The translations under genes were made by a program, and so were the position numbers. 18,634 nucleotides of DNA. It comes from DASXYU01 sp036502295 (GTDB taxonomy: Bacteria > Actinomycetota > Actinomycetes > Mycobacteriales > Jatrophihabitantaceae). The notes under the pieces are model-generated. The model ran no database searches. It had not been told where the DNA came from and worked only from the letters and a program-made list of their open reading frames with translations. Position 1 is the stretch's first letter, and the number at the start of each line of letters is the position of its first letter. Positions 7,178-14,897 of the stretch are shown piece by piece. The stretch spans positions 1-18,634 of the forward strand of contig DASXYU010000055.1 of the NCBI GenBank assembly GCA_036502295.1, read 5' to 3'.

Positions 7178-8419
7178 TCAGACCGTGATCTGGCCGATTT
7201 CCGCCTTCAGTGCGATGTCGCTGCGGTGCTGGCCGCCCGGCAGATCGATGGAGTCGACCAGCGCGTACGCCGCCTCGCGCGCCTCGCGCAACGTCGCTGC
7301 GATGGCGGTCGCGGAGAGGACGCGCCCGCCCGTACTCACCACCGCGCCGTCCGCGCGGCGCCGCGTCCCGGCATGGATCACGCCGGGCTGTTCGCTGCCG
7401 GTGATGACGTCACCCGTGCGTGGCGTCTCCGGGTAGTTGGCTGCGGCGATCACCACGGTCACCGCCGATCCGTCGCGCCACTGCAGCGGCGGGTGCGACG
7501 CGAGGGTGCCGACGGCCGCCGCCTGCAACAACCCCGCGAGCGGTGTCTCGAGCAGGGCGAGGACGACCTGGGTCTCGGGGTCGCCGAAGCGAGCGTTGAA
7601 CTCGATCACCCGGGCGCCGCGTGACGTCATCGCCAACCCGACGTACAGCAGCCCGGCGAAGGGCGTCCCGCGGTGGGCCATCTCGGCGATGGTCGGACGC
7701 GCGACCTCGCGCAGCACCATCTCGGTGGTGTCTGCGGGCAGCCACGGCAGCGGTGCGTAGGCACCCATGCCGCCGGTGTTCGGGCCGGTGTCGTCCTCGC
7801 CGATGCGTTTGAAGTCCTGCGCCGCGACGAGGGGGACGACCGTCGTCCCGTCGGTGACGCAGAAGAGTGAGACCTCCGGGCCGTCGAGGTACTCCTCGAT
7901 GACGACACGGCCGCAGGCTGCGGCGTGGGCCAGGGCCTCCTCGCGTGAGGACGTCACCACCACGCCTTTGCCTGCCGCGAGGCCGTCATCCTTCACGACG
8001 TAGGGCGTGCCGAACTCGTCGAGGGCGGCGGCGGCCTCGTCCTGTGTCGTAGCAAGTCGGGCGCGAGCGGTCGGCACGCCGGCGGCGGTCATCACGTCCT
8101 TGGCGAAGGCTTTGCTGCCCTCGAGTTGCGCGGCGGCGGCCGAGGGACCGAAGCAGGCGATGCCGGCGGCGCGGACGGCGTCGGCGACTCCCGCGACGAG
8201 CGGAGCCTCAGGACCGACCACGACGAGGTCGACCGCGAGTTCAGTGGCGAGCACCGCGACGGCGGAGCCGTCGAGGGCGTCCACGCCACGCTGTTCGGCG
8301 ACCGCGGCAGTGCCGGCGTTACCCGGTGCGCAGATCAGCGCCGTGACCGTGGGGTCGGCGGCGAGGCTCAGACACAGGGCGTGTTCACGGGCTCCGGAGC
8401 CCAACACCAGGACGCGCAC
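7178..8419 (-). CDS. purD: Phosphoribosylamine-glycine ligase (GAR synthetase)
   Basis: PurD performs the second step of purine synthesis, joining glycine to phosphoribosylamine with ATP to give GAR. The 413-residue length is normal. The N-terminal domain begins RVLVLGSGAREHAL. The ATP-grasp region has VVKDDGLAAGKGVVV (141-155) and GPNTGGMGAYAP (212-223), and the GARS signature is RFGDPETQ (277-284). The start is GTG at 8419. Upstream, between tetR and this start, lies a set of four palindromic arms that would be in a purD leader if transcription comes from tetR. It is followed 13 nt later by purB. Confidence 0.96.
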   Translation of the reverse strand: MRVLVLGSGAREHALCLSLAADPTVTALICAPGNAGTAAVAEQRGVDALDGSAVAVLATELAVDLVVVGPEAPLVAGVADAVRAAGIACFGPSAAAAQLEGSKAFAKDVMTAAGVPTARARLATTQDEAAAALDEFGTPYVVKDDGLAAGKGVVVTSSREEALAHAAACGRVVIEEYLDGPEVSLFCVTDGTTVVPLVAAQDFKRIGEDDTGPNTGGMGAYAPLPWLPADTTEMVLREVARPTIAEMAHRGTPFAGLLYVGLAMTSRGARVIEFNARFGDPETQVVLALLETPLAGLLQAAAVGTLASHPPLQWRDGSAVTVVIAAANYPETPRTGDVITGSEQPGVIHAGTRRRADGAVVSTGGRVLSATAIAATLREAREAAYALVDSIDLPGGQHRSDIALKAEIGQITV

Positions 8420-8441
8420 GGCCCGACACTACCGTCCTGCT

Positions 8442-8511
8442 GAGTGGTCACTTATCGCGTCGAGTGGTCAGTGAGAAGTGACCACTCGACGTCACAGGTG
8501 ACCACTCGACG
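8442..8511. repeat. Four-arm nested palindrome (CGAGTGGTCA family) upstream of purD
   Basis: Four related arms lie in 70 bp: GAGTGGTCACTT (8442-8453), CGTCGAGTGGTCA (8458-8470), then AAGTGACCACTCGACG (8476-8491) and GTGACCACTCGACG (8498-8511). The second and third form a perfect 13-bp stem with an 8-nt loop, and either of the first two arms can pair with either of the last two. This may terminate tetR transcription or structure the purD leader. The CGAGTGG end is shared with the elements at 12426 and 13474. Confidence 0.85.
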
Positions 8512-8532
8512 GGAGAAGAGGACGCTGCGGGA

Positions 8533-9087
8533 CTAGCGGTTGGCGGTGTAGACGGTGAAGTTCACCAAGCCTGCTTCGAGGAGGTCGAGCAGCGACTCGT
8601 ACACGGTGCCGCTGAGTTCGGGCGTGGTTTCCACCTGCAGTGCGAGCAGCCCCCGCATCGAGGCCCGCAACGCCTGCACGGTGCGCGCCGCGTGCTCCGT
8701 CGGAATTCCGCACTCCTCCGCGACGCGCTCCAGCGAGGGCGAGATCGTCGGCAAGGTCGAGAGCCGCGCCTTGTACCCGGCGGCGTCGAAGCGTCCGGGG
8801 TACTGGATCGCGAAATCGCGGTATGCCGTGGCGACGGCCCGGAAGGCGGCGACGCCGTACCGGTCCAGTGCGGCTGCTTCGAGCTTGCCGTACAGGTCCA
8901 GCTTCGCCTTCTCGCTGATGCGTTGCTTGAGATCGTCGATGCCGTCGATGTGCTTGTAGAGACTCGGCACCCGAATGCCGAGGCGCTGCGCAAGCGACGA
9001 CAGCGAAAGCGAGTCGAACCCGTCGAGATCGACGAGGTCGACAGCGGCGGTGACCACGCTCTCGGTGTTGAGACCCATGCGTGCCAA
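8533..9087 (-). CDS. TetR-family transcriptional regulator
   Basis: This 184-residue protein has an N-terminal TetR helix-turn-helix (roughly residues 8-52): SLSLSSLAQRLGIRVPSLYKH is close to the family consensus. The C-terminal part resembles the WHG-type ligand-binding domain. It should act as a dimeric repressor released by an unknown ligand. The TTG at 9087 gives the common MARxGL start and follows GGGAGGG; the ATG at 9078 is an alternative. Two back-to-back dyads just upstream (9108-9149) may be its operator. Its target is unknown: purD lies downstream across a palindrome, and the gene may have no link with purine synthesis. Confidence 0.92.
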   Translation of the reverse strand: MARMGLNTESVVTAAVDLVDLDGFDSLSLSSLAQRLGIRVPSLYKHIDGIDDLKQRISEKAKLDLYGKLEAAALDRYGVAAFRAVATAYRDFAIQYPGRFDAAGYKARLSTLPTISPSLERVAEECGIPTEHAARTVQALRASMRGLLALQVETTPELSGTVYESLLDLLEAGLVNFTVYTANR

Positions 9088-9107
9088 AGGTCTTGCCCTC
9101 CCTACTA

Positions 9108-9149
9108 GCTCGCCCGAAACAGGCGGCGAGCGAACGCGAATCCGCGTTC
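9108..9149. promoter_or_regulatory. Two adjacent inverted repeats upstream of tetR
   Basis: GCTCGCC/GGCGAGC (9108-9114 and 9125-9131, 10-nt loop) is followed directly by GAACGCG-AATC-CGCGTTC (9132-9149, 7-bp arms). They lie 21-62 bp upstream of the tetR start. The second has the size of a TetR operator, so autoregulation is plausible. Alternatively either may form an RNA hairpin ending purA transcription. Confidence 0.45.
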
Positions 9150-9245
9150 AGGGCAGAGTATCCCGGCCCTAGGCCCTCGTCCTGACGAAACGGAGGCAAA
9201 GCGTGGAGATGCACCAGGCTTGACTGCTACGGATTTCGTTGCGAA

Positions 9246-10637
<1,392 letters not shown>

Positions 10638-10638
10638 C

Positions 10639-10644
10639 TAGGCT
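10639..10644 (+). promoter_or_regulatory. -10-like box placing the csrA mRNA start at its GTG
   Basis: TAGGCT matches TANNNT and ends 6 nt before the csrA GTG at 10651. No convincing Shine-Dalgarno sequence lies between, so csrA may be translated from a leaderless mRNA. No -35 box is clear. The box is inferred from spacing only. Confidence 0.4.
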
Positions 10645-10650
10645 CGATAC

Positions 10651-10890
10651 GTGCTGATCCTTACTCGTCGTGTCGGCGAGAACGTCATCGTGGGCGACGA
10701 CATCATCATCTCGGTCATCGAGGTGCGCGGTGACGCCGTCCGGATCGGTATTCAGGCGCCCCGGTCGGTTTCCGTGCACCGCGAAGAGGTGTACCAGGAA
10801 CTGCAGCGCGCGAACCAGGCCGCGGCCACCAGCAGCGACGAGGCGATCGGTGCCGCGATGGAGCAACTGCGCAAGGACAAGAAGGACTGA
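10651..10890 (+). CDS. csrA: Carbon storage regulator CsrA, translational repressor
   Basis: CsrA is a small RNA-binding dimer that binds GGA motifs in hairpin loops and ribosome sites. The sequence [17 protein letters not shown] matches the family start almost exactly, and the RNA-contacting VHREEVY is at 42-48 with the key Arg44. At 79 residues it has a C-terminal extension beyond the roughly 61 of E. coli, ending in a charged helix-like tail; a longer C-terminus is also found in the FliW-regulated CsrA of Bacillus. fliW is in this window but about 2.7 kb away and on the other strand. The start is GTG at 10651. The likely target is the flagellin mRNA (leader 18462-18523). Confidence 0.96.
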   Translation: MLILTRRVGENVIVGDDIIISVIEVRGDAVRIGIQAPRSVSVHREEVYQELQRANQAAATSSDEAIGAAMEQLRKDKKD

Positions 10891-10951
10891 CGGCCCTCGG
10901 CCGCCCCCGGGGTCCAACGGCCCTGCACCCCCTTAACGGGAATGCGCAATA

Positions 10952-10993
10952 CTCCGTGTAGTTACGCAGCTGAGCTACATCACGGAGGCAACG
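10952..10993 (+). promoter_or_regulatory. fba leader hairpin sequestering the ribosome-binding site
   Basis: CTCCGTG (10952-10958) is a perfect complement of CACGGAG (10981-10987), which contains most of the GGAGG ribosome site (10984-10988). TAG (10959-10961) also pairs with CTA (10975-10977), with CAT bulged. A folded leader would hide the ribosome site. The ACGGA within it also fits the ANGGA core bound by CsrA, encoded just upstream. Folding is inferred, and the transcript start is unknown. Confidence 0.4.
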
Positions 10994-12013
10994 GTGCCCA
11001 TCGCAACTCCTGAGATCTACGCGGACATGCTCGACCGCGCGAAGGCGGGCGGCTTCGCCTATCCCGCGATCAACGTGACGTCCTCCGAGACGGTGAACGC
11101 CGCCATCAAGGGCTTCGCCGACGCCGGCAGCGACGGCATCATCCAGGTCTCGACCGGTGGTGCGGAGTTCGCCTCGGGCACCGGCATCAAGAACATGGTG
11201 GTGGGAGCTACGGCGCTGGCGGAGTTCGCGCACGTGGTCGCTGCGAAGTATCCGATCAACGTGGCGCTGCATACCGACCACTGCCCGAAGGACAAGCTCG
11301 ACACCTACGTCCTGCCGCTCATCGCCCTCTCGCAGGAGCGCGTGGACGCGGGTCTTGAGCCGCTCTTCCAGTCGCACATGTGGGACGGCTCGGCGGTGCC
11401 GCTCGAGGAGAATCTGCAGATCGCTGCTGAGCTGCTCGCGAAGGCGGCCGCGGCGAGGATCATCCTCGAGATCGAGGTCGGCGTCGTCGGCGGCGAAGAG
11501 GACGGCGTTGTCGGTGCGATCGACGAGAAGCTCTACTCCACCCCTGCGGACGGGCTGCGTACCGCGGAGATCCTCGGCACCGGCGAGAAGGGGCGGTTCA
11601 TGGTCGCCGCGACCTTCGGCAACGTGCACGGCGTCTACAAGCCGGGCAACGTGAAGCTGCGGCCGTCCATCCTCAACGACATTCAGATCGCGGTCGGGGC
11701 GAAGGTCGGCAAGGACAAGCCCTTCGACCTCGTTTTCCACGGCGGGTCGGGTTCGCTGCTGACGGAGATCCGCGAGGCGCTGAGCTACGGCGTGGTGAAG
11801 ATGAACGTCGACACCGACGCGCAGTATGCGTTCACCCGTCCGATCGCCGGCCACATGTTCAGCAACTACGACGGTGTGCTGAAGATCGACGGCGATGTCG
11901 GCAACAAGAAGGCCTACGACCCGCGGCCGTACCTCAAGCTCGCCGAGACGAGCATGGCCGCGCGCGTCGTGCAGGCCTGCGAAGACCTGCTCTCCGCCGG
12001 ACAGCACGCGTGA
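10994..12013 (+). CDS. fba: Class II fructose-bisphosphate aldolase
   Basis: This zinc-dependent aldolase interconverts fructose 1,6-bisphosphate with dihydroxyacetone phosphate and glyceraldehyde 3-phosphate in glycolysis and gluconeogenesis. The 339-residue protein has the class II features: YPAINVTSSET near the N-terminus, zinc ligand motif ALHTDHCPK (about 91-99), the glutamate-rich LEIEVGVVGGEEDG, FGNVHGVYKPGNVKL and the phosphate-binding VFHGGSGS. The GTG start has a GGAGG site with 5-nt spacing, potentially hidden in a hairpin. The next gene overlaps its stop by 4 nt. csrA lies 103 nt upstream on the same strand. Confidence 0.96.
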   Translation: MPIATPEIYADMLDRAKAGGFAYPAINVTSSETVNAAIKGFADAGSDGIIQVSTGGAEFASGTGIKNMVVGATALAEFAHVVAAKYPINVALHTDHCPKDKLDTYVLPLIALSQERVDAGLEPLFQSHMWDGSAVPLEENLQIAAELLAKAAAARIILEIEVGVVGGEEDGVVGAIDEKLYSTPADGLRTAEILGTGEKGRFMVAATFGNVHGVYKPGNVKLRPSILNDIQIAVGAKVGKDKPFDLVFHGGSGSLLTEIREALSYGVVKMNVDTDAQYAFTRPIAGHMFSNYDGVLKIDGDVGNKKAYDPRPYLKLAETSMAARVVQACEDLLSAGQHA

Positions 12014-13437
12014 CCCACGCTCACGGCGGCGACCTGCTGAACCCGCCGACGCTGCTGCCGGAAGATCCGGCCGCGGCCGTACTCGCCTCCGGTGGCGACC
12101 CTGTCGTGGTGGCCGCGGCGTTTCCGGCGTCCTCCCTCGCCTGGGCCGTCCTCGCCGAAGGGGCGCTGGCACGTGGCGCGGCGGTGGAGGCGTACGCCTA
12201 TGCGCGCACCGGCTACCATCGCGGACTGGATCTGTTGCGGCGCAGCGGCTGGAAGGGCACGGGCTACGTCCCCTGGTCGCACGAACCCAACCGCGGATTC
12301 CTGCGCGCGCTGCACGCACTCGGACAAGCCGCCGGGCTGATCGGCGAGACCGCCGAGGCGGAGCGTTGTGCGACGCTCCTCGCCGACAGCGACCCCGCCG
12401 CCGTCGAAGCCCTCAGCTAGCCCCGCGAGTGGGCGGTGTGAACGTCCTCTGCGGCTGAGGAGGACGTCAGAATCGCCCACTCGACTACGCGCAGCAGGGC
12501 GTGGCCGGAAGTACGGCCGCCAGTCATCCTTGAGCCGCACCGGGGTTCCCGGCACCTTGCGGGCACGAGCCAGTCGCCAGATCCGGTCGAGTGTCACGTC
12601 CGCCTCACGGAAGATGCCACGCGACGTCACCACGAGCAGCCGCCAACCCTCGTCATCGCCTGCCTCACGGCGAGCGAGGTCTGCCTCCCACTGTTTCTCT
12701 CGCTCGATGTGCTGACGACCGTCGTACTCGATCGCGATCTTCGCGGCGGGGTAACAGAGGTCGTAGCGGCGAACGAGGTATCCATCCTCCGCTCGGAGTT
12801 CGAAGTTGACCTCAGGCTCGGGCAGGCCGGCGAGGACGATCAACAGGCGGAGCCGCGTCTCCATCGGTGAGTCAACGCCGGCCCGGACCAGCGCTGCGGC
12901 CCGGCGCAGAAGAACCGCATCACGGCCGGTGTGCGTCGCGCATCGCTCACGCAACCTCTCGGGCGAGACGTTCAGCTGCCGGGCGAGGTAGTCGCCAACG
13001 ATCACCAGGTCGACCAGTGAAAGCATGCCCGCGAGTTCGATGAACATCTGTATCGGCGACGAGACGCGGACTCCGTCGATCGTCCTTATCGTGGCTCGCC
13101 CGGACAAGTGGCACGTGATGCCCAGGCGCCGGCGGCGGTCCTGTTGGCGCAGGACAGTGATGTGCTCATCCGGTGTGACCGGGAGCGGCACGCCGTAGAT
13201 CCGCGCCGCGGAGGCATGGCTGGCGAAGGCGGTCGGCGGAAACGGAACGAGCGCGGCGCGCGCCCGCAACACGTCAGTGGGCATGGTCGCGGCGTTGACG
13301 AACACGCCCGGAAAGAGCCGCCGATATGCGAGCGTCCGCAATGTGGCAAGAGTCAGCCCGGCCGCAGTTGCGTCTGCACGGGAGAAGGGGAGGCCGCGGT
13401 TGAAGGTCACACGCCGACCCTGCGCGAGATCCGTCAT
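11914..13437 (-). CDS. DUF559/AbiEi-like nuclease-fold protein with aberrant read-through C-terminus
   Basis: Residues 1-318 look like a complete protein of a common actinobacterial type. The N-terminal AbiEi-like region (about 1-130) contains FASHASAARIYGVPLP. The C-terminal DUF559 domain (about 185-295) is a Vsr-like restriction-endonuclease fold, with SPMETRLRLL, YDLCYP (225-230) and AIEYDGRQH (235-243) supplying its acidic residues. DNA cleavage is inferred. Family members usually end near residue 310-320. Here no stop is present: from residue 319 the frame runs through the REP-like palindrome at 12483-12426, then antisense through the whole DUF3151 gene and the end of fba, stopping at 11914. 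Only 12484-13437 is likely native. The ATG is at 13437 with a weak ribosome site. Confidence 0.6.
   Translation of the reverse strand: MTDLAQGRRVTFNRGLPFSRADATAAGLTLATLRTLAYRRLFPGVFVNAATMPTDVLRARAALVPFPPTAFASHASAARIYGVPLPVTPDEHITVLRQQDRRRRLGITCHLSGRATIRTIDGVRVSSPIQMFIELAGMLSLVDLVIVGDYLARQLNVSPERLRERCATHTGRDAVLLRRAAALVRAGVDSPMETRLRLLIVLAGLPEPEVNFELRAEDGYLVRRYDLCYPAAKIAIEYDGRQHIEREKQWEADLARREAGDDEGWRLLVVTSRGIFREADVTLDRIWRLARARKVPGTPVRLKDDWRPYFRPRPAARSRVGDSDVLLSRRGRSHRPLAGLAEGFDGGGVAVGEERRTTLRLGGLADQPGGLSECVQRAQESAVGFVRPGDVARALPAAAPQQIQSAMVAGARIGVRLHRRATCQRPFGEDGPGEGGRRKRRGHHDRVATGGEYGRGRIFRQQRRRVQQVAAVSVGHACCPAESRSSQACTTRAAMLVSASLRYGRGS
12010..12420 (+). CDS. DUF3151 family protein
   Basis: The 136-residue protein matches the actinobacterial DUF3151 family: LLPEDPAAAVLASG (15-28), the central SSLAWAVLAEGAL and AYAYARTGYHRGLD, then GWKGTGYVPWSHEPNRGFL and a C-terminal ETAEAERCATLLADSDP. 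It is soluble, alanine-rich and helical, and its function is unknown. The GTG start overlaps the fba stop as GTGA, so it should be translationally coupled to fba. The entire gene is covered by an open frame on the other strand, the read-through tail of the DUF559 gene. The conserved family sequence here shows this strand is the real coding one. Confidence 0.93.
   Translation: MTHAHGGDLLNPPTLLPEDPAAAVLASGGDPVVVAAAFPASSLAWAVLAEGALARGAAVEAYAYARTGYHRGLDLLRRSGWKGTGYVPWSHEPNRGFLRALHALGQAAGLIGETAEAERCATLLADSDPAAVEALS
12426..12483. repeat. REP-like palindrome, copy 1
   Basis: CGAGTGGGCG (12426-12435) and CGCCCACTCG (12474-12483) are perfect 10-bp inverted ends, with a second inner pair ACGTCCTC (12442-12449) and GAGGACGT (12460-12467). 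It begins 5 nt after the DUF3151 stop and can fold into a two-stage hairpin, so it may terminate that transcript. On the minus strand it lies inside the open frame of the DUF559 gene. A near-identical copy is at 13474-13530. Confidence 0.88.
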
Positions 13438-13473
13438 CGACGCATCTCGTCACCGCCAACCTGTGGATAAGCG

Positions 13474-13530
13474 CGAGTGGGCGCTTTGAACGTCCTCTGC
13501 AGCGGCGAGGACGACAGAATCGCCCATTCG
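13474..13530. repeat. REP-like palindrome, copy 2
   Basis: CGAGTGGGCG (13474-13483) pairs with CGCCCATTCG (13521-13530) with one mismatch, and inner CGTCCTC (13491-13497) pairs with GAGGACG (13507-13513). It is the same element as at 12426-12483, in the same orientation, and lies between fliW and the DUF559 gene. The two copies bracket the native part of the DUF559 gene. Its position 20 nt past the fliW stop suits a terminator or mRNA-stabilising hairpin for the flagellar operon. Confidence 0.85.
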
Positions 13531-13549
13531 GTGACTAACTCTGCAGGAG

Positions 13550-13960
13550 TTAGGCGGGCTGGAGAGCCTGCGCCTGCGGCAGGATCGGGCAGTGCATCGG
13601 CAGGGACGCGTCCTCGAGGATCAGCTGCACGCCCAGACCGGTCGAGGTCGAGACCACGATCGGAGCGCGCAGGTTCGCAGTGGCGTCCGCGAGCCCCTGG
13701 CCGAGGGTGAGCATGAGCAGGACGTCGGCGTCGTCGCTGCCGAGCACGCCGGCCAGCGGTCCGAGGTCCGGCTCGTACTCCGCGAAGAACGCGACAGCCG
13801 GAGTGAGGACGAACCGCAGCTCGGGATACTTCACACTGCGCAACGAATACAGCACGCCCTCGTCGTCGATGGCGCTGAGGACGTACTGGCGCTCGTCCGG
13901 GAAGCCCGGCAGAGGCTCGACGAACTCGAGCTGCTGGATGCGCTCGGCGGTCGTGGTCAT
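13550..13960 (-). CDS. fliW: Flagellar assembly factor FliW, CsrA antagonist
   Basis: FliW binds CsrA and keeps it off the flagellin mRNA; when free flagellin builds up it binds FliW instead, releasing CsrA to stop flagellin translation. The 136-residue protein has the family start LEFVEPLPGFPDERQYVL (11-28), the LRSVKYPELRFVLTPAVAFF segment and the C-terminal LRAPIVVSTSTGLGVQLIL (97-115). It lies 16 nt after flgL, last in flgN-flgK-flgL-fliW, as in Firmicutes, but csrA does not follow it. ATG at 13960, TAA at 13550-13552. The ribosome site is weak, so it may depend on translation of flgL. Confidence 0.95.
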   Translation of the reverse strand: MTTTAERIQQLEFVEPLPGFPDERQYVLSAIDDEGVLYSLRSVKYPELRFVLTPAVAFFAEYEPDLGPLAGVLGSDDADVLLMLTLGQGLADATANLRAPIVVSTSTGLGVQLILEDASLPMHCPILPQAQALQPA

Positions 13961-13976
13961 GGCAGTTACCCACTCA

Positions 13977-14894
13977 CTACTGGAGGAAGTTCAGCAACGA
14001 CATCTGACGGATGTTCGCCGTCGTCTGCAGTGCCGACTGATAGGTGACGCTCGCCGTGCTCACCGCAACGGCCTGCGCCGCGAGGTCGATGTCCTGGATG
14101 TTGGACAGCTCGGTCGTCAGCGCGAGGTTGGTAGTGGTCGCGGCGGCCTGTGTGACCGTGACCCGGTTGTAGGCCGCACCCTCCTTGGCCTGCGCAGCGC
14201 TCATCGTGGTCACTGACGCACCGATGGCGCTGAGATCGCTGGCGCTCAGTGTCGAGGGGCTGTTGCGCAGTGCGCTCTCGATGTTCTGCAGGACGGAGAA
14301 GATGTCGCTGCCCGGAGTGCTCCCGCTGGTGCTGGGCGCACCGAACGCGTCGGTCGCGGTCTGGTTGATCTGCACGACCGTGGTCTCGCCGACCTGGCGG
14401 TTGACCGTGGTCTGGTCACCGACGAAGTAGACGTTTCCGGTCGTGGCGTCTTCCTTGTACGCGACGTCGCTCGTGGTGTTGCCGCCGAAGACGGGCCGCC
14501 CGTTGTACTCCGTGTTCGACAGAGACAGCATCTCCTCGCGGATCGAGTGGACCTGGTCGGCGAGGGCGGTATTCGACGTCGCATCGGCGGTGCCGGTGTT
14601 GAGGCCCTGCACGACGAGTGTCTGCGCCTTCTGAGCGATCGAGATCATCTGCTGGTAGGCGGAGTCTGCGGTGGACATGTAACCGATCGCGTCGTTGGCG
14701 TTCGCCGCGAACTGCGAGTTGCGCTTCACATCTCCGCGCAGCTGCAGCGCACGGACCGTGTTCGAAGGGTCGTCGCTGGGCTTGGTGATCTGGTTGCCCG
14801 TGGACATCTGCAGGTTCAGGCTCTGCAGTCGTGAGTTGGCTGACTCGATCCCCTGTAGGGAGCCGTACTTCATCGAGCTATCGGTTACGCGCAT
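13977..14894 (-). CDS. flgL: Flagellar hook-filament junction protein FlgL
   Basis: FlgL (HAP3) forms the outer of the two junction rings between hook and filament and is secreted by the flagellar type III system. The 305-residue protein has the flagellin-like N-terminus: VTDSSMKYGSLQGIESA followed by LQMSTGNQITKPSDDP. The C-terminal amphipathic helix ends ANIRQMSLLNFLQ. The central region is short, as in other FlgL. ATG at 14894; only 3 nt separate it from the flgK stop, so the two are co-translated. It is followed by fliW. Confidence 0.95.
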   Translation of the reverse strand: MRVTDSSMKYGSLQGIESANSRLQSLNLQMSTGNQITKPSDDPSNTVRALQLRGDVKRNSQFAANANDAIGYMSTADSAYQQMISIAQKAQTLVVQGLNTGTADATSNTALADQVHSIREEMLSLSNTEYNGRPVFGGNTTSDVAYKEDATTGNVYFVGDQTTVNRQVGETTVVQINQTATDAFGAPSTSGSTPGSDIFSVLQNIESALRNSPSTLSASDLSAIGASVTTMSAAQAKEGAAYNRVTVTQAAATTTNLALTTELSNIQDIDLAAQAVAVSTASVTYQSALQTTANIRQMSLLNFLQ

Positions 14895-14897
14895 GAC

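Noticed and set aside
8442..8511. Possible CRISPR array from repeated CGAGTGG/CCACTCG units
   Set aside because: Units alternate in orientation, spacing is irregular and too short for spacers, and no cas genes are present.
10715..12319. 534-codon minus-strand open frame opposite csrA, fba and DUF3151
   Set aside because: Antisense of three recognisable genes; no domain visible in its translation.
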